Shown: positions 56,843 through 64,000 of the stretch, piece after piece | Numbering within the stretch: the stretch's first letter is position 1 | How the letters are laid out: each line of letters opens with the position of its first letter | Source of the DNA: Corynebacterium sp. sy039 | GTDB lineage: Bacteria; Actinomycetota; Actinomycetes; Mycobacteriales; Mycobacteriaceae | DNA: 64,000 nt | NCBI RefSeq assembly: GCF_007904105.1 | Contig: NZ_CP042325.1 | Coordinates: 744,001-808,000, forward strand | Direction of reading: 5' to 3' | Position numbers and translations under genes: made by a program | The notes under the pieces: model-generated | What the model was told of the DNA's origin: nothing | Database searches by the model: none | Seen by the model: the letters and a program-made list of their open reading frames with translations, nothing else

Positions 56843-58843
56843 ATGAGTATTACCGATAACGCCACCAGCGGCGAGAACGAGCTGGACGTGAATTTATTGT
56901 CGGAATCTCAGGATAATTCGCAGGTAGATGCTCCCTATTCTTTGGAAGATATAGTGGGAGAAGAAGAAAATGCCAGGGTTGCGAACACTTCTGAGGACGC
57001 CGGCTCCGCGCAAGAAGCGGACACTAATGAACAAGTACAACAAAAGCGCGACTCAGACAGTGATGATACACACCATGATCCTGAATCTGAGCAGAAAGAC
57101 AGCAAGACTGCGCAGACAGGGTTCGAGGATCTTGGGTTAGCGCCTGCAGTTCTGCAAGCTGTGCAGAGAGTCGGGTTTGAGGTTCCTTCGCCTATCCAGG
57201 CGCAGACCATACCCGTACTCATGGAAGGGCATGATGTTCTTGGCTTAGCACAAACAGGAACAGGTAAGACTGCAGCTTTTGCATTGCCGATTTTGTCGCG
57301 CATTGATAAGAAAGTGCGTCATCCGCAGGCACTTATCTTGGCACCGACTCGTGAACTAGCACTGCAAGTTGCTGATTCTTTCCAGTCTTTTGCGGATCAC
57401 TTAGGCGATATCCATATTCTGCCTATCTATGGTGGGCAGGCTTATGGTATTCAGCTTTCCGGTTTGCGTCGGGGAGCCCAGATTATTGTGGGTACGCCTG
57501 GTCGTGTTATTGACCACCTGGAAAAAGGCTCTTTGGATATTTCTGCTTTGCGTTTCTTGGTGCTTGATGAGGCAGATGAAATGCTCAACATGGGCTTCCA
57601 AGAAGATGTTGAGCGCATTTTGGAAGACACACCTGAAGACAAGCAAGTTGCACTCTTCTCTGCGACCATGCCTAATGGCATTCGACGTATCTCCAAGCAA
57701 TACATGAATGATCCGCGTGAGATTCAAGTAAAGAGTCAAACGCGTACCAACACTAACATCACCCAACGCTACCTTAGCGTTGCCCACCGCAATAAACTTG
57801 ACGCACTAACTCGTATTCTTGAGGTTACTGAGTTTGAGGCAATGATCATGTTTGTGCGCACGAAGCATGAAACTGAAGAGCTTGCTGAGAAGCTGCGTGC
57901 ACGTGGATTTTCCGCTGCAGCGATCAATGGTGATATTGCTCAGGCACAGCGTGAACGCACCGTCGATCAGCTCAAAGATGGTCGCTTGGATATTTTGGTG
58001 GCCACCGACGTTGCAGCCCGTGGTTTGGACGTAGATCGTATCACTCACGTATTCAACTACGACATCCCTAACGACACTGAAAGCTATGTGCACCGCATTG
58101 GTCGAACGGGTCGTGCTGGTCGAAGCGGTGAAGCGATCTTGTTCGTCACTCCTCGCGAACGTCGTATGCTGCGCTCTATTGAGCGAGCAACAAATGCTCG
58201 TCTCGAAGAAATGGACTTGCCTACGGTCGATGAGGTCAATGAATCTCGCAAAGAAAAGTTCGCAGACTCCATTACGGAATCGCTAGAAGACAAGCAAATC
58301 GACGTATTCCGTTCTTTAGTCAAAGCCTATGCAGAACAACACGACGTCCCATTAGAAGACGTTGCTGCGGCACTTGCCACCCAAGCGCGTGCAGGTGAGT
58401 TCTTCATGAAAGAACCTCCGGCAGATAAAAGACGCGATCGACGCGAACGCGATCGACGTGAGCGCTTTGACCGCGAGGATCGTGGCTATGGTCGAGAGCG
58501 TCGTCGTGATCGTGACCGTGGCTCTCGTTTCGAGCGCAATGACAAAGACATGGAAACATACCGCCTAGCAGTAGGTAAGCGCCAACACGTGCGTCCTGGT
58601 TCTATTGTGGGTGCCCTAGCCAATGAAGGTGGCTTGAGCCACAGAGACTTTGGTCGCATTACCATTGGGGCAGATCACACCTTGGTGGATTTGCCGAAAA
58701 ACTTGCCGCACTCCGTTTTTGAGAGACTGCGTGACACTCGTATCTCTGGTCAGTTAATTCATATCGAAAAAGATACTGGTCCTCGTCGAGGTGGTTATGG
58801 TCGGGAGCGTCGTCGTGATCGCGAGCGTCGTTGGCGTGACTAA
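56843..58843 (+). CDS. DEAD-box RNA helicase (CsdA/DeaD type)
   Basis: A 666-residue ATP-dependent RNA helicase. It has an acidic N-terminal extension of about 85 residues, the Q motif with VPSPIQAQTIPV, motif I AQTGTGKT (about 139), PTRELA, DEAD, SAT and HRIGRTGRAGR, then an Arg/Asp-rich RDRRERD-like stretch and a DbpA-type RNA-binding domain (about 570-645), ending in another RRDRERR tail. The charged repeats likely add RNA affinity. It helps RNA folding and ribosome assembly, often in cold. A strong terminator follows. Confidence 0.93.
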   Translation: MSITDNATSGENELDVNLLSESQDNSQVDAPYSLEDIVGEEENARVANTSEDAGSAQEADTNEQVQQKRDSDSDDTHHDPESEQKDSKTAQTGFEDLGLAPAVLQAVQRVGFEVPSPIQAQTIPVLMEGHDVLGLAQTGTGKTAAFALPILSRIDKKVRHPQALILAPTRELALQVADSFQSFADHLGDIHILPIYGGQAYGIQLSGLRRGAQIIVGTPGRVIDHLEKGSLDISALRFLVLDEADEMLNMGFQEDVERILEDTPEDKQVALFSATMPNGIRRISKQYMNDPREIQVKSQTRTNTNITQRYLSVAHRNKLDALTRILEVTEFEAMIMFVRTKHETEELAEKLRARGFSAAAINGDIAQAQRERTVDQLKDGRLDILVATDVAARGLDVDRITHVFNYDIPNDTESYVHRIGRTGRAGRSGEAILFVTPRERRMLRSIERATNARLEEMDLPTVDEVNESRKEKFADSITESLEDKQIDVFRSLVKAYAEQHDVPLEDVAAALATQARAGEFFMKEPPADKRRDRRERDRRERFDREDRGYGRERRRDRDRGSRFERNDKDMETYRLAVGKRQHVRPGSIVGALANEGGLSHRDFGRITIGADHTLVDLPKNLPHSVFERLRDTRISGQLIHIEKDTGPRRGGYGRERRRDRERRWRD

Positions 58844-58851
58844 GAAATGAC

Positions 58852-58886
58852 AAATGGCATACCCCATCGGGTATGCCATTTTTTTA
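58852..58886. terminator. Terminator after the DEAD-box helicase gene
   Basis: A perfect 13-bp stem (58852-58864 with 58869-58881) with a four-base loop followed by a T run through 58885. It also lies at the end of the convergent membrane-protein gene. Confidence 0.93.
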
Positions 58887-58887
58887 G

Positions 58888-59349
58888 CTAAAGAATCATC
58901 AAAACTGCAATGATAACCCAGAGCAGAGAGAAAATACCGCCGAACATTGACAAGTGATTCTTGGCCTTCTCCCAAGAAAAAGAAGCGGAATCGAACTCTG
59001 CAGCCCCTTCGCTAATGTTGAGCGCATCAGCCATGCGCTGCTGAATGGGCAGGATAAGGAAATAGAGAATACCCCAGGCAAAAACTGACAACATGATAGA
59101 GATATGGAACTTACCCTCGGACCAATAGTCACCCGTAAACATGATGGCGAACCCGATGAGGGGGACCAGCACCGACAAAATTCCATACGTACGAGTGATT
59201 TTATACAGCACCGCTGCAGAACCACGAGCAAGTTCATCACCATTGTGAGCGGCAAAAGCACGCACATGGAACGTCGACACGGCAAAAGTGACTGGGCCGA
59301 GGAAAAGAATGGCCGCTATGACATGGAGCAAAACGAGGAGAGAACCCAC
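58888..59349 (-). CDS. DUF2269-like membrane protein
   Basis: A 153-residue protein with four hydrophobic helices (about 3-25, 50-72, 81-102, 130-153), starting LLVLLHVIAAILFLGPVTFAVS, the pattern of DUF2269 proteins. GTG start with GAAAGGTTACT just upstream. It has no known function. It is followed by the shared terminator of the helicase gene. Confidence 0.75.
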   Translation of the reverse strand: MGSLLVLLHVIAAILFLGPVTFAVSTFHVRAFAAHNGDELARGSAAVLYKITRTYGILSVLVPLIGFAIMFTGDYWSEGKFHISIMLSVFAWGILYFLILPIQQRMADALNISEGAAEFDSASFSWEKAKNHLSMFGGIFSLLWVIIAVLMIL

Positions 59350-59377
59350 AGTAACCTTTCAACTTAGAAAATATAAT

Positions 59378-60004
59378 TCAACCTCTAAGCCTATCCCACC
59401 ACATGATAATTTTCCCAGCGCATTGTCTACGCATCACCGCAATATCCTTCCTGGGCAGCGCCAACTGGTAGCGCACGGCAACTTGAGCCACCCGACCCAC
59501 GTACCAACAGCGATTTTTCGCTTTCGACGGTAACCACTGCGACGGTAATTGATCTGATTTCTCTTGATTCTGCTGCTTCGATACCGCAATGAGATTAAGC
59601 GGATCATTGGCGAACTCTTTGCGCTGGGCAGCCGTCCACCGATATGCCCCCAAATCCCAAGCAGCCGACAGCGGGATTACATGATCAATCTCGATTGGTT
59701 CACCATGACCACGAGGGCCGATGAGACGGCCAGAATAAGGATCGCTAAATGTAGCATTGGCCAGTTTGCAGTTCTGATCTCGCTTGTTTTGCGCTGCCTG
59801 GATGACAACCATGCGCATTGAACACGAACTATGAGCTGCAGTGGCCCAACCACCACCAAATTCTTCCCGACTATAACCTGGAACTTTTACGCGAGCAGCT
59901 CCAGCGCTTAGTTCATATAATGCTGGGTGAGGTCGCTCTTTGGGCAATGAATAACACAGTAGCGCTATGCTAAGCGCGCTAAGAAATACAAAAAGACGTC
60001 GCAT
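59378..60004 (-). CDS. Secreted HNH/DUF1524 nuclease-like protein
   Basis: A 208-residue protein with an N-terminal signal-like hydrophobic stretch (MRRLFVFLSALSIALLCYS) and an HNH endonuclease core: EIDHVIPLSAAWDLGAYRW near residue 105 with FANDPLNLIAVS following, as in DUF1524/GmrSD-C-type nucleases. Four cysteines outside the core could form disulphides. It is probably exported and cuts extracellular DNA for nutrition or defence, a role common in corynebacteria. It stands alone, 29 bases before the DUF2269-like gene. Confidence 0.82.
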   Translation of the reverse strand: MRRLFVFLSALSIALLCYSLPKERPHPALYELSAGAARVKVPGYSREEFGGGWATAAHSSCSMRMVVIQAAQNKRDQNCKLANATFSDPYSGRLIGPRGHGEPIEIDHVIPLSAAWDLGAYRWTAAQRKEFANDPLNLIAVSKQQNQEKSDQLPSQWLPSKAKNRCWYVGRVAQVAVRYQLALPRKDIAVMRRQCAGKIIMWWDRLRG

Positions 60005-60044
60005 GGATTCTTAGACTCCACACGACGCCACACGGTTCCCAAGA

Positions 60045-61616
60045 TTAGGACTTTAGTGCTGTTTCAGTGATATCAGCGATATCAGTATGTGGGTTTTGAG
60101 CTGCAACCGTACTGACCCGTACTGCAGTATCAAAAGTATCAGTGACTTCGCTTCGTGGAGGAGCCGTAAGCAACGAAACAGCAACGGTAACAACAGTAGC
60201 GGAAAGGAAACCAGGAACCATCGCATAAAGGTCATCAGCAAGAGCAGAAGATCCCCACGCATACGATACGACTGCGCCAGTAAGCATACCTGCTACAGCA
60301 CCTGGGGTATTGAGGCGGCGCCAATAGAGCATAAACAGCACCAGTGGTCCAAAAGCAGAACCAAAACCTGCCCAGGCGAAACTCACAAGACCCAGGATGG
60401 AATCAGACGGGTGGAGGGCAAGAACACCCGCTACCACAGCGACCGCAACAACCGCAGTACGCGAAAGGTTAATCAGGACATTTTCTTTAAGTTTTTCTTT
60501 CTTAAACAACTTAAAAATATCTTCAATCAATGAGCTTGAAGTAACGAGCAGTTGTGAAGAAATAGTAGACATAATTGCTGCCAACACCGCAGTAAGAATC
60601 AAGCCCGCGATAAGTGGGTGGAACAAAATTTTGCCCATGTCGAGGAAGATTGTCTCGAAAGCTGTCTGGTCAGAGATACTGAATTGCTCATTTTGTCCAA
60701 AGAACGCCGTACCGACAATTGCGACGAAAATCGCACCAACAATAGACAGCAGCATCCAACCCACGCCGATGAGACGACCTTGCTTAGCGTCGGCAGGCGT
60801 GCGCAAAGCCATAAAGCGGACGATAATATGCGGTTGCCCAAAATAGCCCAGACCCCAAGCAAGATTACCAATGATTGTGGCTGCAGAGACACCAGAAATC
60901 ATGGAAAAATACTGAGGGTTGCCGATGCCTTCGGTATAAGGACCATAGTCATGTTCCGTTGCCCACGTCCAAATGCTGCTGGGGTCGTCGAGATAGAATA
61001 AAGCAAACACTGGCACAATAACCAAAGAAATGAACATGAGGCTGCCCTGGACAGCGTCGGTATAGCTCACGGCAAGGAAACCACCAATAAACGTATATGC
61101 AACGGTAATGACCGCCACAATGAGCATACCGTCGATGTAATTGGCACCAAATGTGGACTCAAAATACTTTCCGCCCGACACCATGCCAGAGGAAACATAG
61201 AACGTAAAGAACACAATAATGATAACCGAACTGGCAATACGCAGAATATGCGAATTGTCCTTAAGCCTGTTCTCGAAGAAACTAGGGATAGTGATGGAGT
61301 CGTCAGCAACCTCGGAATAGGCGCGCAACCGTGGCGCAACCCACTTCCAGTTAGCCCAACAACCAATAAGCAACCCAATAGCAATCCAGAGTTCTGACAT
61401 ACCGGTCACAAAAAGCGCACCAGGTAGCCCCATGAGGAGCCATCCTGACATATCAGAAGCACCTGCTGATAGTGCAGCAACAAATGGGTTAAGCCCACGA
61501 CCAGCTAAGACATAATCATCATATTCACTAGTTTGGCGGTAGCTCCAGTAACCTATGGCGAGCATCGTCGCCATATAAATGATGATGGCCACGATGAACC
61601 AGGTGTGTTCGCTCAT
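60045..61616 (-). CDS. putP: Sodium/proline symporter
   Basis: A 523-residue SSF-family transporter with 13 helices that brings in L-proline with sodium. It starts FIVAIIIYMATMLAIGYWSY, has YVLAGRGLNPFVAALSAGASDMSGWLLMGLPG with the sodium and proline residues, and GLGYFGQPHIIVRFMA. AAGGAGG lies five bases before the ATG. Proline is also the product of the ocd-encoded enzyme near the other end of the window, with no link shown. Confidence 0.93.
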   Translation of the reverse strand: MSEHTWFIVAIIIYMATMLAIGYWSYRQTSEYDDYVLAGRGLNPFVAALSAGASDMSGWLLMGLPGALFVTGMSELWIAIGLLIGCWANWKWVAPRLRAYSEVADDSITIPSFFENRLKDNSHILRIASSVIIIVFFTFYVSSGMVSGGKYFESTFGANYIDGMLIVAVITVAYTFIGGFLAVSYTDAVQGSLMFISLVIVPVFALFYLDDPSSIWTWATEHDYGPYTEGIGNPQYFSMISGVSAATIIGNLAWGLGYFGQPHIIVRFMALRTPADAKQGRLIGVGWMLLSIVGAIFVAIVGTAFFGQNEQFSISDQTAFETIFLDMGKILFHPLIAGLILTAVLAAIMSTISSQLLVTSSSLIEDIFKLFKKEKLKENVLINLSRTAVVAVAVVAGVLALHPSDSILGLVSFAWAGFGSAFGPLVLFMLYWRRLNTPGAVAGMLTGAVVSYAWGSSALADDLYAMVPGFLSATVVTVAVSLLTAPPRSEVTDTFDTAVRVSTVAAQNPHTDIADITETALKS

Positions 61617-61636
61617 GTGCCCTCCTTCTTAAAAAT

Positions 61637-61650
61637 GAACAACAGTGTTC
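61637..61650. promoter_or_regulatory. Small inverted repeat upstream of putP
   Basis: GAACA-ACAG-TGTTC, a 5-bp-arm palindrome about 20 bases upstream of the putP start. It could be an operator near the transcription start. Its short length makes chance occurrence possible. Confidence 0.3.
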
Positions 61651-61731
61651 TTTGGAGCCTAACAAAACCGTGCGACCTTGTGAAGTTTGTCGCTGTAGCG
61701 GCGTAGTATGCGCTGAGCTAAAGTGATAAGA

Positions 61732-64000
61732 ATGACTTCTCACCTTATTCATGGGCTATGGCGCAGAGATAGCGGTATGCATTTATGGATAGAACAGGTG
61801 GAAGGACATCGCATTGTGGCACCTGCTGATGTACCAGACGGAGTATTATCACCAGTCCTCGCAGCTGCACTATCGGGGCGTAAGTTTAACCACCGGGTTC
61901 CTATGGAACTGATGACCCCCAAAGGGCGAATGGTGAAATTACACGTTCCTACTATTGCTTATGCGCCGCAGCAAGCTGTGGAAATTTTGTCCCAATTAGA
62001 GCCACAGTGGGCGAGTATCGCGTCGGATTTGCGGTGGATGATTCATCTTTACCGCGGTACGCGTCAATTCGTGCGTGCAGGTCGACTAAGTTTACGACTA
62101 TCTTTTCATGACACTCGATGGTTTCCCATGTGGCAGCTTACTACGGGACTCAAAGAAAACGCTTGGCTAGTCCAAATGAATACGGCAGCCCCAGGTGTAC
62201 TATTACGCAACTCAAGCACAGATTTAGCTCACGAGATGGCCCAGGAACTAAGTCATTGGATCGCGAACTCATTTTTGACGCCTTTTGCACAAAAAACACG
62301 TGCGACGCCGCTGCATAATTTTACCAAAGCCCTGTTAGAGTCCAAGCCAATATCATTGAGCACCGTGTCAGTGGTATCAGCCCTAAACGCATGGCGGGAT
62401 TCCATTACTGCCTCTGATGCCCAATTAGTCGTTATAGCCGAAGAACCGCCCAAAGATAGCGAGCAGTTCCAACACTGCGACCCACAAGATATGGTGTGGG
62501 CTATTCGACTACGCGTGCGCTCCGGCACTGATACACCCATTCCTATTGATCTAAGCGCTGTGGATCGACTCACTAGGGAGCGGCTTCATGCTCTCAAGCA
62601 AGAATTATTCATTGCTGCACCCACTCTCGCCAGCGACGCAACACTGTCTGAACCTGCTCAACATATGCGCGACGAATTAGCCTCCCTGGACGGTGCCGGG
62701 CAATGGGATTGCTACCTCAGCATGGAGCAGATGGGGCAATTCCTTGCTCACGACGTCGCCCAGCTACGAAAACGTGGTTTTAGTGTCCTGCTGCCTAAGG
62801 CATGGTCTATGGGGCAGACGAAAGCAGCAATTTCAGTAAAAACTGCAGATAATGTTGCCCAATCCCAGATTGGGCTGGACAAGATCATCGAGTATGACTG
62901 GAAAATATCCATCGACGATATCAACCTCGATGAAATGCAGATGCGCCAATTAATCAACTCTAAATCGGGTTTGATTGAGCTACAAGGAAAATGGGTGGTA
63001 GCAGATACTGCCACTGTCAAAAAGATCAACCAATATATGCAGCAATTGGCGCAAAGCTCTAAGAAAAAATTGCTTGCCGATCTAGCAGAAGCAAAGATGC
63101 ACGCTGAGCTAGCGGCTCCCGGTAGCGCTGAGCAGCAGCATTGGGCTGGTGTCGTTGCTCAACTCGAGCAACAATTAGCGCAGTCCAATGAGCGCGCTGG
63201 GGCAGTAACAATTGCGGATTTGCGTGAGGTGTCTTTGCGTAGCGAGCAGCCCATTGCCTTTAGTGGTGACCAATGGGCAGTGCAACTTGCTGGTGGCGTA
63301 GCAGCTTTTGATACCCCCGCGCCGGTGAGAGTACCGATCCCTGACATTGTGCAGGCAGATTTGCGTGATTATCAGCGTCGAGGGGTTGACTGGTTGCATT
63401 GGATGAGCGCGAATAATCTTGGAGCGATTCTGGCTGATGATATGGGGCTGGGAAAAACACTGCAGCTATTGGCGCTTGAGGCGGTGGAGCGTTGTGCAAA
63501 AGCGAGGCAGGAGCGTCGCCCGACGCTTATTATTGCCCCGACATCGGTAGTGGGTAATTGGCAGCGTGAAGTGCACAAGTTCGTTCCTGAGTTTCGCGTG
63601 GTAGTACAGCATGGTGCCTCGCGTAAACGAGATGAGGAGTTTATCGATCAGGCGTCGAATGTTGATTTGGTGATTAGCAGCTATGGCACAGTTACTCGAG
63701 ATTATGCGCAATTTGCGCAGATTGAGTGGGAGCGGGTGGTCGTCGATGAAGCGCAGCAGATTAAAAACTCGAGTACGAAAGTAGCACGTGCTGTGCGCGC
63801 CATACCAGCACGACATCGCATAGCTTTAACGGGTACACCGATTGAAAACAAACTCACTGAATTACGATCCATTTTAGATTTCTGCAACCCAGGAATTTTG
63901 GGGTCAGCGTCGTTTTTCATCAATCACTTTGCGCGTGCGATCGAACGCCATCACGACGAAGTTATGACGCAACGCTTAAAAGCCTTGACGGCACCGTTTA
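61732..64000 (+). CDS. SNF2-family helicase (HelZ-like), 3' end cut by window
   Basis: At least 756 residues, still open at base 64000. The N-terminal 500 residues form the SNF2-associated domain of bacterial HelZ proteins (WRRDSGMHLWIEQVEG; QMRQLINSKSGLIELQGKWV). The helicase core begins DYQRRGVDWLHWM and has motif I DDMGLGKT (about 569), Ia APTSVVGNW, DEAQQIKN in motif II and LTGTPIEN in motif III. Mycobacterial HelZ (Rv2101) is the likely relative. It remodels DNA or nucleoprotein with ATP. It is divergent from putP. Confidence 0.92.
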   Translation, partial: MTSHLIHGLWRRDSGMHLWIEQVEGHRIVAPADVPDGVLSPVLAAALSGRKFNHRVPMELMTPKGRMVKLHVPTIAYAPQQAVEILSQLEPQWASIASDLRWMIHLYRGTRQFVRAGRLSLRLSFHDTRWFPMWQLTTGLKENAWLVQMNTAAPGVLLRNSSTDLAHEMAQELSHWIANSFLTPFAQKTRATPLHNFTKALLESKPISLSTVSVVSALNAWRDSITASDAQLVVIAEEPPKDSEQFQHCDPQDMVWAIRLRVRSGTDTPIPIDLSAVDRLTRERLHALKQELFIAAPTLASDATLSEPAQHMRDELASLDGAGQWDCYLSMEQMGQFLAHDVAQLRKRGFSVLLPKAWSMGQTKAAISVKTADNVAQSQIGLDKIIEYDWKISIDDINLDEMQMRQLINSKSGLIELQGKWVVADTATVKKINQYMQQLAQSSKKKLLADLAEAKMHAELAAPGSAEQQHWAGVVAQLEQQLAQSNERAGAVTIADLREVSLRSEQPIAFSGDQWAVQLAGGVAAFDTPAPVRVPIPDIVQADLRDYQRRGVDWLHWMSANNLGAILADDMGLGKTLQLLALEAVERCAKARQERRPTLIIAPTSVVGNWQREVHKFVPEFRVVVQHGASRKRDEEFIDQASNVDLVISSYGTVTRDYAQFAQIEWERVVVDEAQQIKNSSTKVARAVRAIPARHRIALTGTPIENKLTELRSILDFCNPGILGSASFFINHFARAIERHHDEVMTQRLKALTAPF

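Noticed and set aside
60087-60533. 148-residue frame antisense to putP
   Set aside because: It is a shadow of the putP frame and has no recognisable protein character.
1-64000. tRNA, rRNA, CRISPR array, insertion sequences or integrase
   Set aside because: None of the gaps shows a cloverleaf, T-loop consensus, regular spaced repeats or transposase frame.

Overview
The window reads as the chromosome of a Corynebacterium with moderate-to-low GC for the genus. Genus-level markers are the E1/E2-fused 2-oxoglutarate dehydrogenase (odhA), mycothiol synthesis (mshB), a LpqW-type lipoprotein, glucosyl-3-phosphoglycerate synthase (gpgS), the sigE-anti-sigma-tatB-mrp block, and the four-enzyme meso-diaminopimelate set (dapC, dapD, dapE). 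Gene order from typA to odhA follows, with gaps, the mycobacterial stretch Rv1165 to Rv1248c as I remember it, so most of the window is conserved backbone. No rRNA, tRNA, CRISPR array, insertion sequence or prophage was recognised. The species cannot be fixed by eye; a low-GC Corynebacterium such as the C. kutscheri or C. diphtheriae neighbourhood is an inference.

Region by region: 1-8.2 kb is accessory metabolism (5'-truncated amidase, frameshifted DUF2938 membrane protein, lysine/threonine-rich lipoprotein, ornithine cyclodeaminase, AnsP-like permease, DUF808, patatin and Nudix proteins). 8.4-13.8 kb is a complete oligopeptide/dipeptide ABC importer operon. 13.8-31.4 kb is backbone: DUF402, typA, lpqW, mshB, fdxC, dapC, then gtrA plus an arsenite pump and thiol-dependent arsenate reductase placed between dapC and dapD, a second amino acid permease, dapE, a LOG-family protein, folP2-gpgS-DivIVA-like protein, a 55-residue DUF3117 gene and an RlmA-type methyltransferase. 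31.4-45 kb holds glycogen synthesis (glgA/glgC divergent), an O-methyltransferase, sigE-cseE-tatB, mrp, DUF1003, an MgtE-N/CBS protein, two envelope proteins and odhA.

45-56.7 kb is the most individual stretch: SRPBCC and MarR proteins, an EcsC gene and a shikimate dehydrogenase gene that both look frameshifted, a type-B carboxylesterase translationally coupled to a FhuF-like 2Fe-2S protein, an acidic hypothetical protein, a nucleoside hydrolase, and a three-gene ECF transporter. The ECF ATPase is a fusion with one intact and one wholly degenerate composite ATP site. 56.8-64 kb has a DEAD-box helicase, a small membrane protein, a secreted HNH nuclease, putP and the start of a HelZ-like SNF2 helicase that runs off the window.

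The genes suggest an amino-acid- and peptide-scavenging, mycolic-acid-type actinobacterium that makes DAP by the succinylase route and stores glycogen. Candidates for something less described are the asymmetric ECF ATPase with its nucleoside hydrolase, the esterase/FhuF pair, and the clustered single-base frameshifts at short homopolymers.
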